Below, piece by piece: positions 34,923-44,502 of a stretch of 64,000 nt of DNA; position 1 is the stretch's first letter, and each line of letters begins with the position of its first letter. Source of the DNA: CAIYRG01 sp035318785 (GTDB lineage: Bacteria; Pseudomonadota; Alphaproteobacteria; Micropepsales; Micropepsaceae); assembly GCA_035318785.1 (NCBI GenBank), contig DATHDZ010000341.1, positions 1 through 64,000 of the forward strand, read 5' to 3'. The notes under the pieces were generated by a model that saw nothing but the letters and a program-made list of their open reading frames with translations, made no database searches and was not told where the DNA came from. A program made the translations under genes and the position numbers.

Positions 34923-35906
34923 ATGAAACGATTCACGCGGCGCGAAATCGTTATTTCCGCGAGCGTTGCTGCGCCCGCGCTGATCCTGCCGCGCATCGCC
35001 CACAGCGCGGCCGCTTTTCCCGCCAAGAACATCCAATTTGTGATTCCCTATGCGCCCGGCGGCGGCTTTGACATCTATGTCCGCGTCATCGCGCCGGTGA
35101 TGGAAAAATACCTGCCGAACAAGGTCAGCATCATCCCGATCAATGTCGCGGCAGGCGCGGGCAGCCGCGGCGTGGCGCAGCTCTACCGTGCAAAACCGGA
35201 TGGCTACACGGTCGGCATCCTCAACATCCCGGGCATGTTCATCCTGCAGCAGCAGCAAGGCGCCGGTGCCTATGATCTCTCCAAATTTTCCTGGATCGGC
35301 AGCATGGGAGAGGGCGAGCGCTATGTCATCAGCGTCGGCTCGAAATCGCCGCTCAAGACCTATGCCGATTTGAAAGCGCTGTCGGCCAAACGCCCCGTGA
35401 AGCTATCCGTCACGGGGCCCGAAGGCACGGCCTTTGCCGCGACCATGATCGGCGCGCAATTGTTGGGGCTGAAGACCCAACTCATCACCGGCTACAAGGG
35501 CTCGGCCGATTATGTCGTGGCCGCCATTCGCGGCGATTCCGATGCGGTGATCGCGACCATTCCAACCACGCTCCGTTTTGTGCGCGGCGGCACCCTCCGT
35601 CCGCTGGCGAGCTTCGAGACGCATTCGAGCTTCCCCGGTATCCCGGATGCGACGACGCTCGGCCAGCCGGAGCTCGATAACATCTCCGTGGAGAGGCTGA
35701 TTGCCGCCCCACCGGGCCTGCCGGTCGACATCCAGAACACGCTCTCCACCGCGCTCGCCAAAGCGCTGGCCGATCCTGTGGTGGTGAAGTGGGCAAAAGA
35801 GAACGACCTGATCATGAAGCCGAGAACGCCCCAGGAAACCGCTCGAATTATCGCGGATCAACGCGCCTTCTTCGACAAATGGAAGAAATATCTGGTCACC
35901 GGTTGA
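34923..35906 (+). CDS. TctC-type substrate-binding protein (TTT system), copy 2
   Basis: 327 residues, closely similar to the preceding protein along its whole length (shared IPYAPGGGFD, LYRAKPDGYT, MGEGERY, SPLKTYADL, LITGYKGS-like and ALAKALADP segments). The start KRFTRREIVISASVAAPALI is again a twin-arginine type signal. The pair came from tandem duplication and may recognise two related ligands or act as alternates. The ATG at 34923 is downstream of a possible start at 34896. Confidence 0.88.
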   Translation: MKRFTRREIVISASVAAPALILPRIAHSAAAFPAKNIQFVIPYAPGGGFDIYVRVIAPVMEKYLPNKVSIIPINVAAGAGSRGVAQLYRAKPDGYTVGILNIPGMFILQQQQGAGAYDLSKFSWIGSMGEGERYVISVGSKSPLKTYADLKALSAKRPVKLSVTGPEGTAFAATMIGAQLLGLKTQLITGYKGSADYVVAAIRGDSDAVIATIPTTLRFVRGGTLRPLASFETHSSFPGIPDATTLGQPELDNISVERLIAAPPGLPVDIQNTLSTALAKALADPVVVKWAKENDLIMKPRTPQETARIIADQRAFFDKWKKYLVTG

Positions 35907-35975
35907 CCCGGATTGGCCGTTGGGCCACTTGTTCGCCGTCCGCGCCGGTAGCGTTGCCATAGGGGTGTTTCTCTG

Positions 35976-37493
35976 ATGTTGGACATGTGGCTCGGCGGTC
36001 TGCAGGGCCTGCTGCACATCGACGTGTTGTTGTTTGTCCTTCTCGGCATGGTGATAGGCCTCGTTTTCGGCGCTATCCCCGGTCTTGGCGGCACCACGGC
36101 GATCGCCCTTCTGATGCCGCTCACCTATGGGATGGAGCCGTTCACCGCGCTTGCATTGGCGGGCGGCGTCATGGGCTCCGTGCCGATGGGCGGTTCGATT
36201 ACCTCCATCCTCCTCAACACACCCGGTACGGCGCCCAATGCCGCGACCTGCCTCGACGGTCACCCTTTGGCGCAACAGGGCAAAGCGGGGCTGGCGATCG
36301 GGGCGGCCGGAAGCGCCAACGCCCTGGGGGCGATCATCGGTACCGTTTCGGTATTGGCGGTTCTTCCTATCGCCAGCGATCTGGTTCTGTTGTTCGGACC
36401 CCCGGAATTCTTCCTGATGGGCCTCTTCGCGCTCGCTGTCGTCGCGACCACCTCACACGGCAAAGCGTTGCGCGGGCTCGTCGCAGGGGGCCTCGGCCTG
36501 ATGATCGCTTTTGTCGGCTACAACGACATCGCCGGCGGCGAACGGTTCACCTTCGGTGTCGAATATTTGTGGGACGGCATCCATCTGGTGCCTGCTTTGA
36601 TCGGGCTTTTCGCCGTCGCGGAAATGATCCATCTGATGATCAAGGGCGGTTCGGTCGCAAAGAGCGCGGCCGCCGTCAAGATCACCAGCATGACAAGCGG
36701 CCTGGTCGAGACCTTCCGCCATTGGCCCACGGTGCTCCGCGGCTCCTTCATTGGAACGACAGTGGGCGCGATCCCCGGCCTCGGCGGAACGGTTGTCGCG
36801 TTCCTCTCCTACAGCGTGACCGCACAGGCCTCGAAGAATCCGGAATCCTTCGGCAAGGGCAATATTCAGGGCGTCATCGCCCCCGAGGCCGCCATCTGCG
36901 CCCATGACTGCAGCGCGCTGATTCCCACCCTGACCTTCGGCATTCCCGCCGGTGCGGAGATGGCGGTCTTCATGGGCCTCTTGATCATCCACGGCATGCA
37001 GCCCGGGCCCTTGATGCTGCGCGATCATCAGGTCGAGATTTACGGGCTGATCTGGGCGCTGACGGCGTCCTGCGTGCTGGCGTCCTTCGTCGGCCTGCTG
37101 TTCGTGCGGCCGCTTTCCAAAATCACCTTGCTGGATTCGGGAATCCTGGTGCCGCTTGTTCTGAGCACCGCCTTGGCAGGGTCCTTTGCCATCGACATGA
37201 CGATCGAGAACGTCGTTGTGACGGCCGTCTTCGGCGTGTTGGGCTACATGATGATGCGATACGATTATCCGCGCCTGATGATCGTCGTGGCGCTTGTGCT
37301 CGGCGGCAATATCGAGCGGAATTTCCATCAGTCGATGCTCATGGGCGACGGCGGCTGGTCGGTGTTCTTCAGCCGCACCATCTCCATCATCCTCATGATC
37401 GCGACCGTCGCGGTGTTGCTGCTTCCCGTCTTCCGCGGCGTACTCCAACAATTCCACCCGCGAAAGGTTCAGGCCGAGAGAGGCCATTCGTGA
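35976..37493 (+). CDS. TctA-type large membrane subunit (TTT system)
   Basis: The 505-residue large permease of a tripartite tricarboxylate transporter, with about twelve hydrophobic helices. The two halves each carry the family repeat (GAIPGLGGTTAIALLMP near 30 and GAIPGLGGTVVAFLSY near 260), and GGVMGSVPMGGSITSILLNTPGTAPNAAT is the classical signature. It uses the proton or sodium gradient with TctB and TctC to import carboxylates. The TctB start overlaps its stop (GTGA). Confidence 0.95.
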   Translation: MLDMWLGGLQGLLHIDVLLFVLLGMVIGLVFGAIPGLGGTTAIALLMPLTYGMEPFTALALAGGVMGSVPMGGSITSILLNTPGTAPNAATCLDGHPLAQQGKAGLAIGAAGSANALGAIIGTVSVLAVLPIASDLVLLFGPPEFFLMGLFALAVVATTSHGKALRGLVAGGLGLMIAFVGYNDIAGGERFTFGVEYLWDGIHLVPALIGLFAVAEMIHLMIKGGSVAKSAAAVKITSMTSGLVETFRHWPTVLRGSFIGTTVGAIPGLGGTVVAFLSYSVTAQASKNPESFGKGNIQGVIAPEAAICAHDCSALIPTLTFGIPAGAEMAVFMGLLIIHGMQPGPLMLRDHQVEIYGLIWALTASCVLASFVGLLFVRPLSKITLLDSGILVPLVLSTALAGSFAIDMTIENVVVTAVFGVLGYMMMRYDYPRLMIVVALVLGGNIERNFHQSMLMGDGGWSVFFSRTISIILMIATVAVLLLPVFRGVLQQFHPRKVQAERGHS

Positions 37494-37987
37494 AGCGGTT
37501 CTTGGGTACGCCTCTGATCGACTATCTGCCGGCCTTTGCGCTGCTCGTTATCGCCATAGCCTATCTGGCGACCGGTTACAGCTACACGCCCCAGGCGCGT
37601 GCATTCCCGGTCAGCGTCGCGTGGGCGACGATCGTGCTTGTTGCGCTCGATATCACCTCGCGCACGCATACGGCGTTGGGGGAAACACTGACGCGCTTGT
37701 TCAATCCGGCAGCCAGCGCCGGGCACGATGAAAAACGCCCGGCATACCCGGCATGGAAACAGATCTCGGCGGTGTTGTGGGCTACGGGATTCGTCGTCCT
37801 GATCTTGCTGATCGGGTTTCTTTATGCGATCCCGATCTACGTATTTGCGTCGACATATTTCCGCGGCCGCAAACGCCTTTTGTTGTGCCTGCTGGTGAGC
37901 GCCGGGGTGACCCTGTTCATCTGGCTGCTGTTCACGCAAGTGCTCAAGCTGGAGCTTTACCCAGGCGTGTTGTTCAGTGAATTTTGA
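37490..37987 (+). CDS. TctB-type small membrane subunit (TTT system)
   Basis: 165 residues with four hydrophobic helices (about 10-30, 40-55, 88-115 and 125-150), the usual topology of the poorly conserved small subunit. The sequence PQARAFPVSVAWATIVL near residue 30-45 fits the family. GTG start overlapping the tctA stop by 4 bases; EutA starts 10 bases later. Identity rests on topology and position. Confidence 0.85.
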   Translation: MKRFLGTPLIDYLPAFALLVIAIAYLATGYSYTPQARAFPVSVAWATIVLVALDITSRTHTALGETLTRLFNPAASAGHDEKRPAYPAWKQISAVLWATGFVVLILLIGFLYAIPIYVFASTYFRGRKRLLLCLLVSAGVTLFIWLLFTQVLKLELYPGVLFSEF

Positions 37988-37996
37988 GGGGAACGC

Positions 37997-39505
37997 ATGA
38001 CGGAAGCGGAAGGCGGGAGGATCTTCTTCTCCAGCAAAGGACGCACGCTCGAGGGCGAGGACGAAATCGTCATCCTCTCCGTTGGCGTCGATATCGGGTC
38101 ATCGACATCGCATCTGGTGTTTTCCCGCATCGTGCTGGAGCGGCTCGACAGCCGTTACGTGGTGACGACGCGCGAGACTTTCTACGAATCCGACATTCTG
38201 CTGACGCCTTACACCGAAGAAGAATCCATCGACGCCGAAAAACTCGGCGCCTTCATCCAGAAACAATATGGCTTCGCCAAGGTGCAGCCGGATGAGATCG
38301 ACACTGGCGCGCTGATCCTCACCGGCGTCGCGGTGCGCCGGAAGAATGCGCGCGCCATCGCGGACCTCTTCGCGGCCCAAACCGGCAAGCTGGTCGCGGT
38401 GAGTGCCGGCGACAGCCTTGAAACCGTCATGGCTGCGTATGGTTCGGGCGCGGTGCAGCGTTCCTCACGCGACAAGGCGATGGTGATGAATGTCGACATC
38501 GGCGGGGGCACATCGAAAATCGCCGTTTGCTCCGGCGGCAAGGTCATCGACTTGACGGCCGTCGACGTCGGAGCACGTTTGGTCGTGACCGATGCGGATG
38601 GCCGCATCACGCGGATGGAAGAAGCGGGCCGCCAGTTTGCCGCCGAGCTCGGACTGAAGCTCGCCATCGGCGCAACCCTGAAACCGGAAGATGCCCGCGC
38701 CTTGGCGGCGCGCATGGCGGATAGGCTGTTCGATGCGATGCGGGGCAACTCGCCCAAGGTGGGGGCTTCGTCCCTGCTGCGGCTCGATGCTCTCACGCAT
38801 CGCGGCGATATCGACGAGGTGACGATTTCCGGCGGTGTCTCGGAATTCGTCTATGGCCGCGAAAAGGGCAGTTTCGGCGATCTTGGACCGCTGCTCGGGC
38901 AGGAAATCTGCGCCCGGATCGAAGCCTGGGGACCTCGCCTCGAAAAGCCCAGTGAAGGCATCCGCGCCACGGTGATCGGCGCCTCGCAATACACGACCCA
39001 GGTCAGCGGCAGCACGATCTATGTCTGGCCGATGGAAATCCTTCCCTTGCGCAACGTGCCCGTGATCGCGCCCGACATGCGTATCGACGGTGAAGAGATT
39101 GACCCGAACCAGGTCGCGGCCGCGATCAAAGCGGTGTTGAAGCGGCTCGACCTCGCGGACGGCGAGAAACCCGTCGCCGTGTTCGCGCCCTGGCGCGGTT
39201 CGGCGACCTTCGCGCGCCTCGACGCGTTCTGCCGCGGCATCGTCGACGGACTCGCCAATGTGCTCGCCCATGGCCATCCCATCGTGCTGGTGGGCGATGG
39301 CGATGTCGGCGGCCTGACCGGCATTCACATGCGCGAAGAGCTAGGGCTCGATTTCCCTGTCGTCTCGATCGATGGGCTTGAGCTTAAGGAGTTCGACTAC
39401 ATCGATATCGGCGCGATCTTGGATACGTCGGGCGCCGTACCGGTGGTGATCAAGTCGCTGATCTTCCCCTCGACGGCCGCGCTAGGCAAAGCCGGCGCAA
39501 AATAG
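37997..39505 (+). CDS. eutA: EutA-type reactivating factor (ASKHA ATPase), no EutBC nearby
   Basis: 502 residues with strong EutA character: SVGVDIGSSTSHLVFSR at the N-terminus, GALILTGVAVRRKNARA, NVDIGGGTSKIAV (second phosphate loop), TISGGVSEF, RATVIGASQYTTQVSGSTI and the terminal DYIDIGAILD...VPVVIKSLIFPS, all matching E. coli EutA in order. EutA uses ATP to exchange damaged cobalamin in ethanolamine ammonia-lyase EutBC. Neither eutB nor eutC is in the window; instead EutA ends a TTT transporter operon, 10 bases after tctB. It may serve an enzyme encoded elsewhere or a different cobalamin-dependent lyase. Confidence 0.88.
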   Translation: MTEAEGGRIFFSSKGRTLEGEDEIVILSVGVDIGSSTSHLVFSRIVLERLDSRYVVTTRETFYESDILLTPYTEEESIDAEKLGAFIQKQYGFAKVQPDEIDTGALILTGVAVRRKNARAIADLFAAQTGKLVAVSAGDSLETVMAAYGSGAVQRSSRDKAMVMNVDIGGGTSKIAVCSGGKVIDLTAVDVGARLVVTDADGRITRMEEAGRQFAAELGLKLAIGATLKPEDARALAARMADRLFDAMRGNSPKVGASSLLRLDALTHRGDIDEVTISGGVSEFVYGREKGSFGDLGPLLGQEICARIEAWGPRLEKPSEGIRATVIGASQYTTQVSGSTIYVWPMEILPLRNVPVIAPDMRIDGEEIDPNQVAAAIKAVLKRLDLADGEKPVAVFAPWRGSATFARLDAFCRGIVDGLANVLAHGHPIVLVGDGDVGGLTGIHMREELGLDFPVVSIDGLELKEFDYIDIGAILDTSGAVPVVIKSLIFPSTAALGKAGAK

Positions 39506-39601
39506 CACTCCGCCCGCCGTGCCATGCTCGTAGCGCGCACGGCGCAAAACCGCGCTTACGCACCGCCGGAAGAGCATTGATGTATAAAGGGGCCTGCCCT
39601 C

Positions 39602-40063
39602 TTAGCGCGGACTTGTGCAGACCGAGCGGGACGTATGAGCGTCGGCATCGTCCGATGCCCTGCTCCATAACAGCTCACCGGCGCCATCGTCGTCGAGGCT
39701 AAAGAGGAAGTGTTCGAGACCGCCGGCACCGCCGGCTATCATCAAGTGAATAAGGTTATCCCCGAGGGCCATGTCGAATATGTCGGCACCCGAGGCGCGA
39801 AGACTTTGTTCGCCTTCGCCATGCCAATTCAGCACCACGTCAAAGCCCTTGTCGTCTCGCGCCAGCGCGACCTGCGACGCAGCGCCGGTCGCTGAGCCGA
39901 GGCGCGCATCGGCAAACGCCTGAGACAGCTTGGCTAAGGGAGCCATTTGAGTCGCCGACAGCGGAGTGAGGTCCGGTCTGGAGCAAACCGTAAGGATATC
40001 GGCCACTGCCGGTGTCACAAACAGGGCCAAGACTGTCACAATTGAAATACCAAGACGGCCCAT
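39602..40063 (-). CDS. Hypothetical secreted protein
   Basis: 153 residues with a signal peptide (RLGISIVTVLALFVTPAVADI). The mature protein is small, with two Cys (TVCSRP and SVCTSPR at the end) that could pair, and a domain containing FDVVLNWHGEGEQSL and GGLEHFLFSLDDDG. No family recognised. It is isolated: 90 bases downstream of eutA and convergent with it. Confidence 0.6.
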   Translation of the reverse strand: MGRLGISIVTVLALFVTPAVADILTVCSRPDLTPLSATQMAPLAKLSQAFADARLGSATGAASQVALARDDKGFDVVLNWHGEGEQSLRASGADIFDMALGDNLIHLMIAGGAGGLEHFLFSLDDDGAGELLWSRASDDADAHTSRSVCTSPR

Positions 40064-40230
40064 TCGAACTCAGCCCTTTGAAAATACGTGGTTCTTCGAA
40101 GACGGCGCGAGGTGTCAATGTCCTGCTAGAACGTTTTTGTAACGGTTTCATGACAAACCCGTGAAAGTCGGGGCGTATGGTGATATTATTTCCCCGGCTT
40201 GAGGTTGGGCCGTTTGCGTAGGAGGTAGGA

Positions 40231-40578
40231 ATGCGCGGCAAGAAAGTTTGGATTGCGTCTTTGGCATCGGTGATGTTTATCGCGCTTCCTCGGATGGCGG
40301 CTGCCGAAGAAGGCATCGCGCTTGACGCGCTTCGGGGCCACGATTGGGTCGTCGCGGAACAGCAACTCTTGGCTGGACTCGAGAAGAATCCGAGCGACGT
40401 ATTCAGTCGGCTCAATCTCGCCTGGGTCTACGCCCAGACTGGCCGAAAGGCGGAAGCTGCTGCAATTTATCGGGACGTCCTGAAGCGTGATGGGGACCGT
40501 TTTGCGTCCACTCCGCGCGCCGGAACGTCGGTTACGCTGCTTGCAGAACGTGGACTTGCTCTGTTGAAGAACAAGTAG
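40231..40578 (+). CDS. Secreted tetratricopeptide-repeat protein
   Basis: 115 residues with a signal peptide (KKVWIASLASVMFIALPRMAAA). Residues about 30-90 hold one to two TPR units (ALRGHDWVVAEQQLLAGLEK, VFSRLNLAWVYAQTGRKAEAAAIY), a helical hairpin fold used for protein contacts. A good ribosome binding site (AGGAGGTAGGA) precedes the ATG. It is followed by a strong hairpin. Partner and role unknown. Confidence 0.7.
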   Translation: MRGKKVWIASLASVMFIALPRMAAAEEGIALDALRGHDWVVAEQQLLAGLEKNPSDVFSRLNLAWVYAQTGRKAEAAAIYRDVLKRDGDRFASTPRAGTSVTLLAERGLALLKNK

Positions 40579-40618
40579 TGCAACGATTCACCGCAGCGTG
40601 GAGCGGTTGGGATGAATG

Positions 40619-40644
40619 GGCGTGGCACCAAGAGATGCCACGCC
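40619..40644. terminator. Hairpin between convergent TPR and TonB-receptor genes
   Basis: GGCGTGGCA (40619-40627), loop of 8, TGCCACGCC (40636-40644): a perfect 9-bp stem between two convergent genes. No T-run follows on either strand, so it may be a processing or blocking hairpin rather than a full intrinsic terminator. Confidence 0.55.
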
Positions 40645-40660
40645 ATCCTTACAGTCTTTG

Positions 40661-43159
40661 CTAGAACCTCACCGAGCCCTCGATGCCAAAGGTGCGCGGA
40701 GGGTTGAAGTTGGCATAGTCGCCCAGCACATTGGCGTTGGCCGCGGACCGGCGATAGATGTGCGTTTCGTCGGCCAAGTTGCGCACCCAGACCGATAACG
40801 TCAGCGTCTGCCCAAACGAGCCTACCGGAATCTCGGAGAGCGCGACGCGGCCGTTGACGATGAAACTGGAGTCTGTCTTCACGGGCTCAGCCTGGAAGCT
40901 GTAGGTGGCATCGGCGTAGTTGGCGTCCAGGTGAAAACGCGCGCTCATTCCACCATTGCCTAGCGGCAGCTCATAATCGAGGAACGCCGAGGCGGCATTG
41001 GGTGGCGTGAACACGACGAACACCGGGAACAGCACATTGCCGAGGAACGGGTTCGGCGTCGCCGGCACCTTGACGTCTGTGTAGGAGTAGGCCGCACCCA
41101 CCGTCAGCCCGTCGGTCACCCTGACAGTCAACTCCGCTTCGGCGCCCCGGATCTTTGACGTGCCGGGAGCATTGCGGGTTTCTTCGGTGTGAAGGTTGAA
41201 GGTCGGGCTGGTCGGATTGGTATCGACATTGTCGAAATCCGTTTGTGTGCCGGTACGATCCATGATGTAGCCCGCCACGTTCAGGCGAACACGGCGATCG
41301 AACAGGTCCGTCTTCGCGCCGATTTCATAGGACTTCACCTCTTCCGGGCCGAAAGCAGTAAAAGTCTGCGAGCGGTCGTTCGCACCGCCGGCGCGGAAGC
41401 CGGTCGCATAGGTGGCGTAGAGATTGATGTCCGGCGTCGCATCGTATGCCAGCGTGACCATGGGATCGAACCGGCTGTTGTCGAATTTGAAGGGGAAATT
41501 CGTGGGCAGGTTTACGACGGTGAAAAGGACGCCGTCGCGTTTGTCCTGCGTGTACCGTCCCCCGGCCGTGAGGTGCGCCATTTCGAGGAACGCCGGTGTC
41601 CAGGTCAAACTGCCGAAAGCGGAATAGCTCTCCGCTTTCGCCCGGCTGGCGCGCTGCACGAACCACGAACTCGGGTCCCACCCCTGGTTTGCGGAGGTGA
41701 TGGGAGGAAAAACGATCTCGCTGTTGATCGTGTAACCGGTGCCGGTGGCATTCCACTTGTTGCTCGACGGCGTCGCCGCCTTTTCGGAGGCGTGTTCATT
41801 GAAGTAGTAGAGTCCGAACACGTAGTCGACCTGCGGGAAGCTGCCGATCGCCTGGAACTCCTGGCTAAACTGATGTTGCTGCAGCATGGAAAGACTGTAG
41901 CGGCTGAAATTGGCGTTCGGGGCGAAGATGGTACGGTGCGCGCCGCCCGAGTTGTCCCACTGATCGGTCGATACGCCGCGCCAAGCGGTGATCGAGCGCA
42001 GCTCCAGATCGGGCAAGAGCTCGTATTTGAGCAATGCCATCGCCCCGTCCGTCTTATCCAGGCTCTGCTGCTGCGGTACGCCGATTTCGGCCACGTTCTG
42101 ACGGTCCGCATGGACCTGAACCAGCGGCGACAGCGGTGCGATGCAGGTCGAGCAGGTGGGGGCGCCGGCGGGACTGCCGGGCGCAACCAGCCGGAGGGTG
42201 ACCGGATCATAGACGCCGACCGTTTTTTTGTTCGGGTTGTAGTTTACGAGCTGGCTGTAGAATGGCGTGTTGTAGTCGACGCCGGAATCGACGGCGATGT
42301 CGGCGGTGAAGTTGGCGGCCGGCGTCCAGCGCGCGGCAATGCGGCCGCCGTAGCGGTTGAAGTAGTCCCAGCCGGTTTGGCCCGCCAGCGGGTTGCTGAC
42401 CGTCGCATTCTGGTGCTCGATCACGCCGTCGATTTTGACGGCGATGTTGGCGGTTGTCGGGAGGTCAAGATGCAGCCCGCTGCTGTACGAGCCAAAGTTG
42501 CCGATGCCGCCAGTAACGCGGCCACCGAACACGCCCGAAGGCGCCTTGGTGATAATGCTGACCGCGCCTCCTTCGGTGTTTCGGCCGAACAGCGTCCCTT
42601 GCGGTCCCCTCAGCACTTCGATGCGCTCAACGTCCAGCAGCGCGGTATCCAGACCCTGCTGGCGACCAAGATAAACGCCATCGAGATAGATACCGACGCC
42701 CTGGTCGCGCGCGGTCTGGTTGGCGTCGAACGGCACGATGCCGCGAATGCCAACGGTCAGCGCCGATTGGCGCGCCTCAAAGGTTGCGATACGCAGGCTC
42801 GGAATCGCGCCGCCGGCCAGATCGAGCAGGCTTTGCACATGCCGCTTCTCCAGCTCCTCGGTGTTCACGACCGCGATTGCGATCGGCGTCTCCTGCAACA
42901 AGGTTTCGCGCTTGAACGCCGTCACGAGGACTTCTTCGGGCGCTGATGTCGCCGCCTGCGCCACCGTGGTGGGCGCGGAAGCCGGTGTGGCTTGGGCGAC
43001 GACGATCGTTTTCTGGTCATCGGCCTGGTGCCGTCCAATCGTGAGCGCCGGATTCGGCGGCGTCACTTCAACCGGCGCCGGCGCGTCGCCTGCCCAAGCC
43101 GGCTGCGCTACGGCATATGCGAGCGCGGCAAATGCCGCGCCTTGAAGATAATTTTTCAC
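40661..43159 (-). CDS. TonB-dependent receptor
   Basis: An 832-residue outer-membrane receptor that imports siderophore-like or other large ligands using TonB energy. It has a signal peptide (GAAFAALAYAVAQPAWA), a TonB-box-like VLVTAFKRE near 77, a plug with IAIAVVNTEELEKRHVQSLLDLAGG and RGPQGTLFGRNTEGGAVSIITK, then a 22-strand barrel ending in FGIEGSVRF with terminal Phe. GTG start. It sits alone, without heme, siderophore or sugar genes beside it, so the ligand is unknown. A GC-rich inverted repeat lies in its leader. Confidence 0.93.
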   Translation of the reverse strand: MKNYLQGAAFAALAYAVAQPAWAGDAPAPVEVTPPNPALTIGRHQADDQKTIVVAQATPASAPTTVAQAATSAPEEVLVTAFKRETLLQETPIAIAVVNTEELEKRHVQSLLDLAGGAIPSLRIATFEARQSALTVGIRGIVPFDANQTARDQGVGIYLDGVYLGRQQGLDTALLDVERIEVLRGPQGTLFGRNTEGGAVSIITKAPSGVFGGRVTGGIGNFGSYSSGLHLDLPTTANIAVKIDGVIEHQNATVSNPLAGQTGWDYFNRYGGRIAARWTPAANFTADIAVDSGVDYNTPFYSQLVNYNPNKKTVGVYDPVTLRLVAPGSPAGAPTCSTCIAPLSPLVQVHADRQNVAEIGVPQQQSLDKTDGAMALLKYELLPDLELRSITAWRGVSTDQWDNSGGAHRTIFAPNANFSRYSLSMLQQHQFSQEFQAIGSFPQVDYVFGLYYFNEHASEKAATPSSNKWNATGTGYTINSEIVFPPITSANQGWDPSSWFVQRASRAKAESYSAFGSLTWTPAFLEMAHLTAGGRYTQDKRDGVLFTVVNLPTNFPFKFDNSRFDPMVTLAYDATPDINLYATYATGFRAGGANDRSQTFTAFGPEEVKSYEIGAKTDLFDRRVRLNVAGYIMDRTGTQTDFDNVDTNPTSPTFNLHTEETRNAPGTSKIRGAEAELTVRVTDGLTVGAAYSYTDVKVPATPNPFLGNVLFPVFVVFTPPNAASAFLDYELPLGNGGMSARFHLDANYADATYSFQAEPVKTDSSFIVNGRVALSEIPVGSFGQTLTLSVWVRNLADETHIYRRSAANANVLGDYANFNPPRTFGIEGSVRF

Positions 43160-43419
43160 TGATGATCCCCCGGGGATTGTTGACGTTTGCGAAAGTCCCC
43201 GGGGCGGGCGTCAGAACTGCGACAATCAGGTGAATTTTTTACGACAGCGCTAGCGCAAGATTGTCACGCGTGGGCCGGACGGCCAAGCTGGAAGCACCAT
43301 ATCGTATGCCAGCGTGGCAATTGCGAGCGGGTAAGGTCCGTGACACTGGTGTGAAGGCATGCCACGGGTCAACCCGCAGTGAAATCGACCTGCGCGGCTA
43401 GCGCGAGCGGAGGAATGCG

Positions 43420-44286
43420 TTGCGCCTCTTCATAGGACGCTTCTGGAGCTTCAGGCCCGAGCATCTGCCGTTCATCACCTTTGCGCGGGCGGTATACCGC
43501 GACAGCCTCTTGGCCGACTCTGCAGCGGGCGATCGCATCGCGATGGTGGTGACGCGAAAGGAAAGCGTCATTCCCCAGAACCGCGGACGGCTGCTGGGCA
43601 TGGCGGAGATAGGCGCTCATCCGGTCGACACGGCTGATGTTGTCGATTCCGCGGCGATGACGCCGCGCGAATGGCTGGGCGGGGAGCCGCGCTGTCCCAA
43701 AGGCATACCGATGCTACGGGCTTGGCGCTTTCTCCAGCCGCCTGCGGTGCCGGTGGTCATCGACGCGGCGTTGCCGCAAACGACGGGCGGTCCCGCTATT
43801 CTTCTCACTGCCAAGCAAGCGACGCAGATCACGGCATTCCCGTATGAAGCGGTCCCGCTTCGGCAGAGCCGATGGCTGCTAAACGGAATCCCCTGGGCGA
43901 AAGACGGCACCAGACGCGGGGACGCCTCAGGTTCAGCGGCTCGGCCCGCAGAAACGGAACAGGGCGAAGTGCTCGTCTTGCGATTCGGCAGCCGCGATGT
44001 TTGGCGAATTGGAAATTCCTTCGATCCTAGGCGAAACATCGAAGCCATGAATCGCGATATCCCCTGGAGTGTCACCCAAGAACGTTGGGTGATTTTGTAC
44101 CGGCGGCCGATATCCTCCGAAGCGGACGCGCTCGTCTGCGAGATGAAGCTGATGGAGCTGCTGATGCAGCATCGGATCGCCGGCGGGTTTTTTGCATGCA
44201 GCGCCACGACAATTGAGCGCGTCTGGAATGAGACTCTCGCTGCGACGCGCATCGTCTGGACAAAGGGAGGCATCGCAGCGTCGTAA
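43420..44286 (+). CDS. Hypothetical protein
   Basis: 288 residues from a TTG start with GGAGG 6 bases upstream. The N-terminal half (LFIGRFWSFRPEHLPFITFA, DRIAMVVTRKESVIPQNRGR, LLGMAEIGAHPVDT) has the strand pattern of PUA/EVE-like small domains, but I cannot confirm this; the C-terminal half (RFGSRDVWRIGNSFDPRRNIEAMNRDIPW, RWVILYRRPI) is separate. Reading frame and Shine-Dalgarno support a real gene. It is in a region without operon partners. Function unknown. Confidence 0.5.
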   Translation: MRLFIGRFWSFRPEHLPFITFARAVYRDSLLADSAAGDRIAMVVTRKESVIPQNRGRLLGMAEIGAHPVDTADVVDSAAMTPREWLGGEPRCPKGIPMLRAWRFLQPPAVPVVIDAALPQTTGGPAILLTAKQATQITAFPYEAVPLRQSRWLLNGIPWAKDGTRRGDASGSAARPAETEQGEVLVLRFGSRDVWRIGNSFDPRRNIEAMNRDIPWSVTQERWVILYRRPISSEADALVCEMKLMELLMQHRIAGGFFACSATTIERVWNETLAATRIVWTKGGIAAS

Positions 44287-44502
44287 ACAGCGATATCGCC
44301 GAGAACGGGAATCTCCCTTTAGGTCGCCTACCGTCGAAAGGCGCTCCCGTCGCAGAGAGAATCCCGTCTGGTGGCACTACCGGATCGAAATCCGGTCTGA
44401 GTAGCGTATTCGTACAGGCCCGGTAGAACCGAGGTGGTCTCTTTCGTCACGGCCTTCAGTTCGTTCGGATCGATGCCGCGCGCGGGGGGACCTACCTCCT
44501 GC

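Noticed and set aside
44287..44502. Gap between the hypothetical gene and the VOC gene checked for an RNA gene
   Set aside because: Contains a short inverted repeat (ACCGGAT/ATCCGGT) but no tRNA or other fold that I can support.
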